From Candidatus Altarchaeales archaeon (GTDB lineage Archaea > Altiarchaeota > Altiarchaeia > IMC4 > SCGC-AAA252-I15): a DNA stretch of 5,597 nt. A program made the translations under genes and the position numbers. The DNA is taken from the NCBI GenBank assembly GCA_016867655.1, contig VGJA01000071.1, positions 1 to 5,597 of the forward strand, given 5' to 3'. Every line of letters begins with the position of its first letter. Within the stretch, counting starts at the first letter, position 1. Of this stretch, positions 1-4,138 are shown in pieces. The notes beneath the pieces are model-generated. The model saw only the letters and a program-made list of their open reading frames with translations. It did no database searches and was not told the DNA's origin.

Positions 1-270
1 CTTCAAGCCAAGTTCCTGTTCAGCAAAAACCTGCTGCAATACTCCGCACAACACTGTTGTGGTTCCAGAAGAGTTCCAGTCGAAGCCCAGTGCATTTGAA
101 AGGCTTTGGAAGAAATAGGTGTTTGAGATTCTCTCCAAAACCCCCTGGTGGCCGCAGTCGTCAACCAAGACTTCCATAATGCTTTTTCCAAGAGAAACCA
201 TCCTGCCAAACAGCCACGGCGGAGCGCTCCCATAGTGGAGTCTCAGTGTTGCAAAACCGCTGCGCTGCAT
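1..270 (-). CDS. DUF763 family protein, N-terminal part (3' end outside window)
   Basis: Reading the minus strand from the ATG at 270-268 gives 90 codons without a stop down to base 1, so the gene continues past the left edge. The translation starts MQRSGFATLRLHYG, then APPWLFGRMV (16-25) and LGFDWNSSGTTT (61-72). These match the conserved start of DUF763 as I remember it (MKRSGxADLPLHYGxxPxWL, later LGFDWHSSGxTT). Full-length members are, to my knowledge, well over 300 residues, so about a quarter is visible. The family is widespread in archaea and has no established biochemical role that I can name; I assign none. No Shine-Dalgarno sequence precedes the ATG, which is preceded by an A/T-rich run. 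It lies 77 bp downstream of the signal peptidase stop on the same strand and could be read from that transcript or from its own promoter. Family assignment is from recognised motifs; no alignment was run. Confidence 0.85.
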   Translation of the reverse strand, partial: MQRSGFATLRLHYGSAPPWLFGRMVSLGKSIMEVLVDDCGHQGVLERISNTYFFQSLSNALGFDWNSSGTTTVLCGVLQQVFAEQELGLK

Positions 271-288
271 TTTATTAAAAAATTAGCT

Positions 289-303
289 TTCTTTCAATAA
301 AAA
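289..303 (-). promoter_or_regulatory. Possible TATA-like box or T-run terminator between signal peptidase and DUF763 genes
   Basis: On the minus strand this reads AGTTTTTTATTGAAAG, roughly 20-33 bases before the DUF763 ATG. It could be an archaeal TATA-like element for a nearly leaderless DUF763 transcript. It also contains a T-run, and with a second T-run at 322-328 it could instead end the signal peptidase transcript, since archaeal RNA polymerase stops at oligo-T. The sequence alone does not decide between these. The rest of 271-347 shows nothing else. Confidence 0.3.
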
Positions 304-347
304 ACTTTGGAGAGCAGCAGAAAAATAGTGCAGACTGTAGCCTCACA

Positions 348-1091
348 TTAGAAGCGGAAGGTTAGAATCCTTATTATGGCATTCAAAATCAGCTTCAACC
401 AGCCTATGTAGGGCAGTCTAAACAACGCTTTGGCCGGAACCTGGGCTTCGTTGACTGGTATTGAAATGTTGTTTTTGGACGCGCACTGGTCTAAAACCGC
501 GTTGGCGTCTCCCTTAGTCAGATAGAATTTATATGAACTGGTTTTCGGAACACTTGGATAGGGGCAGCCAGCACTCTGAAGCCTGCACTTGTCCACATAC
601 TCGATGTATTTGTTGAAGTCCTCTATCTTGAAGCAGTCCAACGTTCCTTCGCTGCCGACAACCCTGCTGTCGTTCACGTAGACTATTCCGACAACACGGT
701 GTATTATGGGCTCCATGCCTGCACTGCCATATATGAAATCCCTTTCGTAGATTATGACGTCGCCAATATTTGCTTCGGGCCTCATGACAACCATCATGTC
801 GCCTGGGTTGAAACCGCCTGTGAAGGGCATATCATCTATTGTGTCGTTGCCAACGCCCCGGTCGTTAAGCCAGTATATCCAGCTGTTGTCGCCTTCATGG
901 TGCACCATGCTTCCAGTGGTCACAACAACCAAGGGGACAATCATCTGTGCGCCGAAAACCACTTTAAGTATTATCAGGGTCACAGCCAGGGTTAATGCAA
1001 CGTCGATGAAATCCCTTATCCAGGACTCCAGTTTTTCCCCGCTTTGGCCCAAGAAGCCCCGCTTCTCCTGACTCTGGTTTTCGTCAAGCAT
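348..1091 (-). CDS. Signal peptidase I, archaeal/eukaryotic Sec11-like type
   Basis: Membrane serine protease that removes signal peptides from exported proteins on the outer face of the cytoplasmic membrane. A cytoplasmic N-terminus is followed by a hydrophobic anchor at about 28-48. The nucleophile is Ser61 in VVTTGSM. The second box, IIHRVVGI, carries His131; a His here instead of Lys marks the archaeal/eukaryotic branch. KGDANAVLD (193-201) gives Asp195 and Asp201, equivalent to the two Asp of the Sec11 family. The C-terminus ends with LPYIGWLK and a hydrophobic stretch (about 225-245), probably a second membrane segment. At 247 residues it is longer than many archaeal homologues; the extra length lies at about 140-187, between the His and Asp boxes, and holds Cys153, Cys169 and Cys176. 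Upstream of the ATG an in-frame TAA closes the frame and no other ATG is available. No Shine-Dalgarno sequence is seen, so the message may be nearly leaderless. Confidence 0.92.
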   Translation of the reverse strand: MLDENQSQEKRGFLGQSGEKLESWIRDFIDVALTLAVTLIILKVVFGAQMIVPLVVVTTGSMVHHEGDNSWIYWLNDRGVGNDTIDDMPFTGGFNPGDMMVVMRPEANIGDVIIYERDFIYGSAGMEPIIHRVVGIVYVNDSRVVGSEGTLDCFKIEDFNKYIEYVDKCRLQSAGCPYPSVPKTSSYKFYLTKGDANAVLDQCASKNNISIPVNEAQVPAKALFRLPYIGWLKLILNAIIRILTFRF

Positions 1092-1145
1092 TTTAAACAG
1101 ACAAAGTTATATTAATTAGACCCAACATATTAAAACTACGTTAAA
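1092..1145. promoter_or_regulatory. Divergent promoter region, signal peptidase / aminotransferase
   Basis: This 54-bp spacer separates two divergent start codons and is A/T-rich. TTATATTAATTA at 1107-1118 is centred about 34 bases before the aminotransferase ATG, a suitable place for an archaeal TATA box with a transcript starting a few bases before the codon. For the minus-strand gene the better candidate is TTTTAATATG (1125-1134 read in reverse), about 40 bases upstream. Neither start codon has a Shine-Dalgarno sequence. Positions are inferred from spacing and A/T content only. Confidence 0.45.
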
Positions 1146-2276
1146 ATGGACTTCAAGGATGTGAAGAAGCTGGAGTCGAAGGTGTATGCCAACACCTTTG
1201 GCAGACTGCCGGTTGCCGTGACCCGGGGGAAGGGCGTTTACCTGTATGACACAAGCAACGTAAGGTATTTGGACTTCTTTTCGGGAATAGCTGTGAACAG
1301 CCTCGGCCATTGCCATCCAAAGGTTGTGAAGGCGATTCAAAAGCAAGCTGGCTTGCTGATGCACGCTTCAAACTGGCTTTACACCCTGCCGCAGTTGAAG
1401 CTGGCTGAAAAGCTTGAGAAGATGACTGGCTTGAAAAAATGTTTCCTGAGCAACGACGGCTCTGAAGCTGTTGAGTGCGCGATAAAGCTGGCAAGAAAGG
1501 CAACAGGAAAAACTGAAATAATTGCAATGGAAAAAAGCTTCCATGGCAGAACTATGGGCGCTTTGAGCTTGACATGGGGCGAGAAATACAGAAAACCCTA
1601 TATGCCCCTTGTGCCCGGAATGAAGTTTGTTGGATACAACAACATTGAGGCTTTAAGGCAGGCAATCAGCAGGAATACTGCTGCGGTGATAATGGAGCCG
1701 GTGCAGAATGAAGCAGGCATAATAATACCAGATGAAGGCTTTATGCGCGAAGTCCGCAAGGTTACTGAAGACAAAAACGTTCTCTTGATTTTGGACGAAA
1801 TCGGCACAGGCTTTGGCAGAACCGGAAAAATGTTTGCCTTCCAGCATGAGAAGGTAAAGCCTGACATACTTTGTCTTGCAAAGGCATTGGGCGGCGGCTT
1901 TCCCATAGGAGCAACTTTATACTCAAACATGGACTTTGAAAAAGGCGAGCACGGCGGCACATTTGTAGGAAACCCGCTGGCTTGCGCGGCAGCTCTGGCT
2001 GCAATAGACGTCATGGTAAAACAAAAATTGGACAAAAACGCTGAAAAGATGGGCAAATACCTGCTTGAACGCTTGAAGGCAAACAACCACAAGGCAAGAG
2101 GAAAGGGTTTAATGGTAGGGGTAGATGTCAAAGACGGCAAAAAAACAGTATTAGACTTAATAAAACAAAGGGTATTAACAATAAACTCAGGAAATACTGT
2201 GAGAGTACTGCCTCCGCTGACAGTAAACAAACAGCACTGCGACACATTCATCAAAGCATTAAACAAAGTGGTTTAA
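1146..2276 (+). CDS. argD: Class III PLP aminotransferase, acetylornithine aminotransferase (ArgD/LysJ) type
   Basis: PLP-dependent cytosolic aminotransferase, fold type I; ArgD/LysJ enzymes move an amino group between an N-acyl diamino acid and 2-oxoglutarate in arginine or lysine synthesis. The N-terminal half has SGIAVNSLGHCHPKVV (46-61) and HASNWLYTLPQLKLAEKL (73-90), close to ArgD. The cofactor loop is NDGSEA (103-108), with SFHGRTMGAL at 131-140. EPVQ (184-187) and LDEIGTGFGRTG (216-227) follow; Asp217 should bind the pyridine nitrogen. Lys246 in AKALGGGFPIGA is the expected Schiff-base lysine, and GTFVGNPLACAAAL (271-284) gives the phosphate-binding Thr272. The C-terminus has RGKGLMVGV and VRVLPPL. 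The 376-residue length is normal. Unusual details are DEIGTGFG where many ArgD have DEVQTGxG, and EPVQNEAG instead of EPVQGEGG, so the substrate could be another omega-amine. No arginine genes are adjacent. The symbol is a best guess; the family is near certain. Confidence 0.85.
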   Translation: MDFKDVKKLESKVYANTFGRLPVAVTRGKGVYLYDTSNVRYLDFFSGIAVNSLGHCHPKVVKAIQKQAGLLMHASNWLYTLPQLKLAEKLEKMTGLKKCFLSNDGSEAVECAIKLARKATGKTEIIAMEKSFHGRTMGALSLTWGEKYRKPYMPLVPGMKFVGYNNIEALRQAISRNTAAVIMEPVQNEAGIIIPDEGFMREVRKVTEDKNVLLILDEIGTGFGRTGKMFAFQHEKVKPDILCLAKALGGGFPIGATLYSNMDFEKGEHGGTFVGNPLACAAALAAIDVMVKQKLDKNAEKMGKYLLERLKANNHKARGKGLMVGVDVKDGKKTVLDLIKQRVLTINSGNTVRVLPPLTVNKQHCDTFIKALNKVV

Positions 2277-2477
2277 ATGGCCAAAGGAAAAAACTTCCAG
2301 CTGGAGGTGTACAAAAACCTGCCCAAATTGGACTGCGGGGAATGCAACTGTAAAACCTGCGGGGAATTTGCCACTGCAGTACTGAAGGGGAAAAAACAGG
2401 CAACCCGGTGCCCACACATAACCAACGAGCAGATACAGCACATAACATTATTACTGGACGAATACGCCAACGTATAG
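2277..2477 (+). CDS. Small stand-alone 4Fe-4S cluster protein, corrinoid Fe-S (CdhE/AcsC N-terminal) type motif
   Basis: A 66-residue protein with the core LPKLDCGECNCKTCGEF and a later RCPH. Cysteines at 20, 23, 28 and 45 give the spacing Cx2Cx4Cx16C. As I know it, this is the arrangement in the Fe-S domain at the N-terminus of the corrinoid Fe-S protein of acetyl-CoA decarbonylase/synthase and in short redox-associated proteins; a [4Fe-4S] cluster is expected. A fifth Cys (25) is extra. There is no corrinoid-binding domain, so it is the Fe-S module alone. Its ATG directly follows the aminotransferase TAA with no gap and there is no Shine-Dalgarno sequence, so it is almost certainly on the same transcript and possibly translationally coupled. 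The partner and redox role are unknown. Confidence 0.78.
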   Translation: MAKGKNFQLEVYKNLPKLDCGECNCKTCGEFATAVLKGKKQATRCPHITNEQIQHITLLLDEYANV

Positions 2478-2484
2478 AAAAAAA

Positions 2485-3435
2485 ATGGTTAAAAGGATAG
2501 GGAAGTTCATGGAGAAGAATGTTGCAACAGTGCCATTAGACAGCATGGTTTCAGAAGCAGTGAAAATAATGGGAGAGCGCGACATAGGCTCCGTGGTGGT
2601 GGCTGAAGAGGGGAAAGTGCTGGGGATTGTAACTGAAAGGGATTTAGCCAGAAAAGTCATCTTCAAAAACCTGGACCCGCAAAACGTGAAAGTCAGCGAA
2701 ATAATGACCAAAGAGGTTATAACAACCAGCCCAAACGCCACAGTCCTAGAGGCAGCAAGAGTGCTCAAAGACAACAAAATCAAAAAACTCCCGGTGGTGG
2801 AAGGTGGAAAACTCGTTGGAATAGTAACCGAAACAAGCGTTACAGAAGCGCTTAGAGAAGAATTGGTCTGCATAACCCCCCTGCAGGAGGAGCTGGAGAA
2901 AACCAACGGCAAATACATACTAGAGCCCGGCACAGTCTACTTGATCAAAGAAGACAAAGAAGACAAAGGCTTCGACCTCTTTGTGGACGCGGTAATGCAG
3001 GGTCTCCACGGCTTGTGCATAACGAGAAAACACCCCAAGAGGATACAGGAGCAACACAAACTGGAAAAAACGCCAATCATCTGGCTGACAGACGCAAGCA
3101 CACAACACAAAACCATACCGCCCACAGGAGTCAACGACATCTCCATGCTGGTTTCAAAATTCATAGACGACGTCGACAAATGCGTCATAATGCTAGACGG
3201 CCTGGAATATTTGATAGCCCACAACAACTTCAACCAAACGCTAAGACTCATACACGCGCTAAGAGACAGAGTAGCTGAAAGCAACTCATACCTAATAATA
3301 CCGGTAACACACAACGCCTGGGACCAGCGAGAGCTAAAACTGGTGGAATCCGAAATGGACGTCATAATCACAGACCTAAAAGAAATAAGAAAAAAACTGG
3401 AAAAAATAGAGAATAAATCAAATACTCCGCCCTAA
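2485..3435 (+). CDS. Tandem CBS domain protein fused to DUF835
   Basis: 316 residues, no signal peptide or membrane segment. Residues about 8-60 and 73-124 are two CBS repeats, each ending in the typical GIVTE turn (VLGIVTERDL, LVGIVTETSV); a CBS pair usually binds adenosyl nucleotides and acts as a sensor. Residues about 145-295 match DUF835: VYLIKEDK, GLHGLCITRKHP, KTPIIWLTD, CVIMLDGLEYLIAHNNF, LRDRV and YLIIPV. DUF835 resembles a degenerate P-loop or RecA-like fold in its strand pattern, but I know of no proven activity. A Lys/Glu-rich, probably coiled tail ends the protein. The ATG at 2485 follows the Fe-S gene by 7 bp without a Shine-Dalgarno sequence, so the three genes probably form one operon. 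The last codons (NTPP-stop) lie inside a perfect hairpin, so the C-terminus appears to be supplied by a repeat sequence. A nucleotide-sensing regulatory role is inference. Confidence 0.85.
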   Translation: MVKRIGKFMEKNVATVPLDSMVSEAVKIMGERDIGSVVVAEEGKVLGIVTERDLARKVIFKNLDPQNVKVSEIMTKEVITTSPNATVLEAARVLKDNKIKKLPVVEGGKLVGIVTETSVTEALREELVCITPLQEELEKTNGKYILEPGTVYLIKEDKEDKGFDLFVDAVMQGLHGLCITRKHPKRIQEQHKLEKTPIIWLTDASTQHKTIPPTGVNDISMLVSKFIDDVDKCVIMLDGLEYLIAHNNFNQTLRLIHALRDRVAESNSYLIIPVTHNAWDQRELKLVESEMDVIITDLKEIRKKLEKIENKSNTPP

Positions 3436-3447
3436 AGGGCGGAGTAT
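3422..3447. terminator. 11-bp TAAA-loop hairpin overlapping the stop codon of the CBS-DUF835 gene
   Basis: ATACTCCGCCC (3422-3432) and GGGCGGAGTAT (3437-3447) pair perfectly around the loop TAAA. The TAA stop at 3433-3435 is the first three bases of the loop. The hairpin could mark the 3' end of the operon transcript, although no T-run follows it, so factor-free termination is not obvious. It is the sister of the TAAA-loop hairpin at 3509-3528, so it may equally be the left end of a small mobile or repetitive element. Confidence 0.7.
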
Positions 3448-3451
3448 GATA

Positions 3452-3545
3452 TACAAACCCGCAGACGATTACCAATTAGAAGGCATATTGAAGCAGCATC
3501 GCATTCATCTGCGGCTTAAAAGCCGCAGTATTCTGCGGGTTTGTA
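3452..3545. repeat. 94-nt inverted-repeat unit with nested TAAA-loop hairpin
   Basis: TACAAACCCGCAGA (3452-3465) is the exact reverse complement of TCTGCGGGTTTGTA (3532-3545), giving a 14-bp outer stem. Just inside the right arm lies CTGCGGCT-TAAA-AGCCGCAG (3509-3528). The remaining 43 bases (3466-3508) show no strong pairing. The left arm CCGCAGA can also pair with TCTGCGG at 3508-3514, so two folds compete. No coding sequence fits. Most likely it is a non-autonomous palindromic element or a structured 3' region. Confidence 0.7.
3509..3528. repeat. TAAA-loop hairpin, sister of 3425-3444
   Basis: CTGCGGCT and AGCCGCAG pair over 8 bp around TAAA. Laid over the hairpin at 3425-3444 it has the same length, the same loop and the same following AGTAT. 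Three stem pairs differ, and each differs on both strands (C-G to G-C twice, C-G to T-A once), so the stems are related and both remain fully paired. Confidence 0.75.
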
Positions 3546-3568
3546 ATAAAAAAGAGAGTTCTACACAA

Positions 3569-3580
3569 TATTAAAAACCA
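3569..3580 (+). promoter_or_regulatory. TATA-like box of the broken tRNA-Ser copy
   Basis: TATTAAAAACCA lies 28-39 bases before the first base of the tRNA remnant. The same 12 bases occur before the intact tRNA-Ser gene at 3751-3762. The A/T-rich core at this distance fits an archaeal TATA box with a short 5' leader, and its retention suggests this copy may still be transcribed. Confidence 0.55.
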
Positions 3581-3607
3581 GAAAAACCCAATAATAAATC
3601 TCCAAAA

Positions 3608-3630
3608 GCCGAGGTGGCAGAGCCAGAGCC
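3608..3630 (+). pseudogene. 5' remnant of a tRNA-Ser gene fused to a three-arm repeat element
   Basis: GCCGAGGTGGCAGAGCC (3608-3624) is identical to the first 17 bases of the intact tRNA-Ser at 3796. AGAGCC follows, and then the repeat element begins at 3631. The D-loop remainder, anticodon arm, variable arm and T-arm are all missing, so no tRNA can be made from this locus alone. The junction (GAGCC then T-run) resembles the tRNA 3' flank in the intact copy (GAACCC then T-run), so a duplication of promoter, tRNA and element followed by deletion of the tRNA body would explain it. CCTCGG at 3699-3704, beyond the element, could pair with CCGAGG at 3609-3614, imitating an acceptor stem with a G-G mismatch at the end. 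A split-tRNA 5' half is a less likely reading. Confidence 0.65.
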
Positions 3631-3697
3631 TTTTTTCTTTCTTTTGTGCAGCCGTTGGCTGCATGTCGCGAACACGCGACAGAAAAGAAAGAAAAAA
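3631..3697. repeat. Three-arm repeat element, copy 1 (15-bp outer stem, two hairpins)
   Basis: TTTTTTCTTTCTTTT (3631-3645) pairs perfectly with AAAAGAAAGAAAAAA (3683-3697). Inside are TGCAGCC-GTT-GGCTGCA (3647-3663) and TGTCGCG-AACA-CGCGACA (3664-3681), two 7-bp hairpins in direct contact. Only one G on each side (3646, 3682) separates them from the outer stem, so nearly every base is paired apart from the hairpin loops. Copy 2 lies at 3924-3984 with the same core. As RNA or single-stranded DNA this is a compact three-way junction. I do not recognise it as a known RNA family. It may be a mobile palindromic repeat or a small structured RNA read from the tRNA-type promoter. Confidence 0.88.
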
Positions 3698-3705
3698 CCC
3701 TCGGG

Positions 3706-3721
3706 AAAAAAGAAAGAAAAA
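3706..3721. repeat. Extra purine arm after element copy 1
   Basis: AAAAAAGAAAGAAAAA repeats the purine arm of the element 8 bases after it, across CCCTCGGG. Fourteen of the 15 bases of the T-arm at 3631-3645 could pair with it instead of with the near arm. A comparable extra arm follows copy 2 at 3997-4008. Confidence 0.6.
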
Positions 3722-3750
3722 CTCCTGATTCATAGGCCTTCTAAAAGACT

Positions 3751-3762
3751 TATTAAAAACCA
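3751..3762 (+). promoter_or_regulatory. TATA-like box of tRNA-Ser(GGA)
   Basis: TATTAAAAACCA, identical to 3569-3580, lies 34-45 bases before the mature tRNA 5' end. A/T-rich TAATTATACT (3769-3778) is a second candidate nearer the gene. Confidence 0.55.
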
Positions 3763-3795
3763 AAACACCTAATTATACTACCAGCAATACGAAAT

Positions 3796-3918
3796 GCCGA
3801 GGTGGCAGAGCCTGGATCAATGCGCAAGCCTGGAAAACCCCCCGTTTCACGGGACCTTGGGAAAATCCCGACAGCTTGTCCTCGAAAGGGGGCTTGAGTT
3901 CAAATCTCAACCTCGGCG
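3796..3918 (+). tRNA. tRNA-Ser (anticodon GGA) with a 37-nt intron
   Basis: Class II tRNA gene of 123 bases, 86 after splicing. The acceptor stem is GCCGAGG (3796-3802) with CCTCGGC (3911-3917), then G3918 as discriminator, which is the archaeal serine identity base (leucine uses A). The D-stem is GCA/TGC (3805-3807, 3821-3823) and the anticodon stem is CAAGC (3825-3829) with GCTTG (3874-3878). The spliced loop is CTGGAAA, with anticodon GGA at 3832-3834, reading UCC and UCU. The long variable arm is TCCTC-GAAA-GGGGG (3879-3892), and the T-arm is TTGAG-TTCAAAT-CTCAA (3894-3910). No CCA is encoded. The 5' 17 bases are duplicated at 3608. The repeat element starts six bases after the 3' end and would be part of the 3' trailer. 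Confidence 0.93.
3836..3872 (+). other. Archaeal tRNA intron at position 37/38 with bulge-helix-bulge
   Basis: Removing these 37 bases restores a 7-base anticodon loop. The fold fits the splicing endonuclease motif. The central helix is C3830-G3870, T3831 opposite C3869 (mismatch), G3832-C3868 and G3833-C3867. The 5' bulge is A3834-A3836 (cut after 3835) and the 3' bulge is A3871-A3873 (cut after 3872). Inside, CCC (3838-3840) pairs with GGG (3859-3861), and CCCGT-TTC-ACGGG (3841-3853) is a hairpin. The one mismatch in the central helix is the weak point. GGGA/TCCC (3859-3862, 3866-3869) could form a competing hairpin. Confidence 0.85.
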
Positions 3919-3923
3919 AACCC

Positions 3924-3984
3924 TTTTCTTTCTTTGTGCAGCCGTTGGCTGCATGTCGCGAACACGCGACAGAAAGAAAGAAAA
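3924..3984. repeat. Three-arm repeat element, copy 2 (12-bp outer stem), in the tRNA-Ser 3' flank
   Basis: TTTTCTTTCTTT (3924-3935) pairs perfectly with AAAGAAAGAAAA (3973-3984); C3923-G3985 adds a thirteenth pair. The inner hairpins at 3937-3953 and 3954-3971 are identical to copy 1, so the 37-base core (3936-3972) is the same in both. The shorter outer stem lost matching bases on both sides, so pairing is maintained despite sequence change. Any tRNA-Ser transcript reading past 3918 carries this structure. Confidence 0.88.
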
Positions 3985-3996
3985 GTGTTTCATCCC

Positions 3997-4008
3997 AAAA
4001 GAAAGAAA
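3997..4008. repeat. Extra purine arm after element copy 2
   Basis: AAAAGAAAGAAA repeats the near purine arm (3973-3984) 12 bases after it and could compete for the T-arm at 3924-3935. This mirrors the layout after copy 1, although the spacers differ in sequence and length. Confidence 0.55.
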
Positions 4009-4074
4009 TCCCTACCCTTGGGGGAGGGATGTGTCCCATCCCAAAGGGATGGAACTGTAGGAGGGGGTAGGGAT
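4008..4074. repeat. Nested inverted repeat: 10-bp outer stem enclosing a 7-bp hairpin
   Basis: ATCCCTACCC (4008-4017) is the exact reverse complement of GGGTAGGGAT (4065-4074). Between them CCATCCC-AAA-GGGATGG (4036-4052) forms a hairpin. Several G-runs (4020-4024, 4026-4028, 4046-4048, 4063-4067, 4070-4072) allow other folds. It carries no plausible protein gene and no known RNA motif that I recognise. It could be part of a structured RNA or a 3' region for either flanking transcript. Confidence 0.65.
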
Positions 4075-4088
4075 ACGTGTCACGGTAG

Positions 4089-4104
4089 ATGCCTCGTATG
4101 GCAT
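4089..4104. repeat. Short 5-bp hairpin
   Basis: ATGCC-TCGTAT-GGCAT is a small hairpin placed one base before the strong hairpin at 4106-4136. It is weak on its own and is listed because it extends the run of consecutive hairpins. Confidence 0.4.
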
Positions 4105-4105
4105 A

Positions 4106-4136
4106 AACCAGGGGCAACCATAGGTTCCCCCTGGTT
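4106..4136 (-). terminator. Strong hairpin just downstream of the Cys-rich glycosidase-like gene
   Basis: AACCAGGGG (4106-4114) pairs with CCCCTGGTT (4128-4136). After a C-C mismatch the pairing continues as AACC/GGTT (4116-4119, 4123-4126) around the loop ATA. It sits two bases past the TAG stop of the minus-strand gene. No T-run follows on the minus strand, so it may protect or shape the 3' end of the message rather than act as a simple terminator. Confidence 0.6.
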
Positions 4137-4138
4137 CA

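Noticed and set aside
3..233. 76-codon minus-strand frame
   Set aside because: It overlaps the DUF763 frame on the same strand in another register. The DUF763 frame gives recognisable conserved motifs and this one does not.
1598..2266. 222-codon minus-strand frame
   Set aside because: It lies antisense within the aminotransferase gene, whose motifs are unmistakable. The antisense product is low-complexity and Ser/Phe-rich.
2451..2933. 160-codon minus-strand frame
   Set aside because: Antisense shadow of the CBS domains, Ser/Thr-rich with no domain.
3608..3630. 5' half of a split tRNA-Ser
   Set aside because: The remnant stops within the D-loop, an unlikely split point, and an intact tRNA-Ser with the same 5' end lies 188 bases downstream. 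It is kept only as a minor alternative.
3476..3763. 95-codon minus-strand frame
   Set aside because: It runs through the repeat element and poly-purine tracts, producing Phe/Lys-rich sequence with no recognisable features.
3830..3880. tRNA-Leu identity for the class II tRNA
   Set aside because: The spliced loop gives anticodon GGA (Ser), and the discriminator base is G, not the A of archaeal tRNA-Leu.
3608..3918. CRISPR-like or tandem repeat array
   Set aside because: There are only two copies, about 290 bases apart with unlike spacers, and one spacer contains a tRNA gene.
3773..4117. 114-codon minus-strand frame
   Set aside because: It covers the tRNA-Ser gene, the repeat element and several hairpins; the openness is a composition effect.
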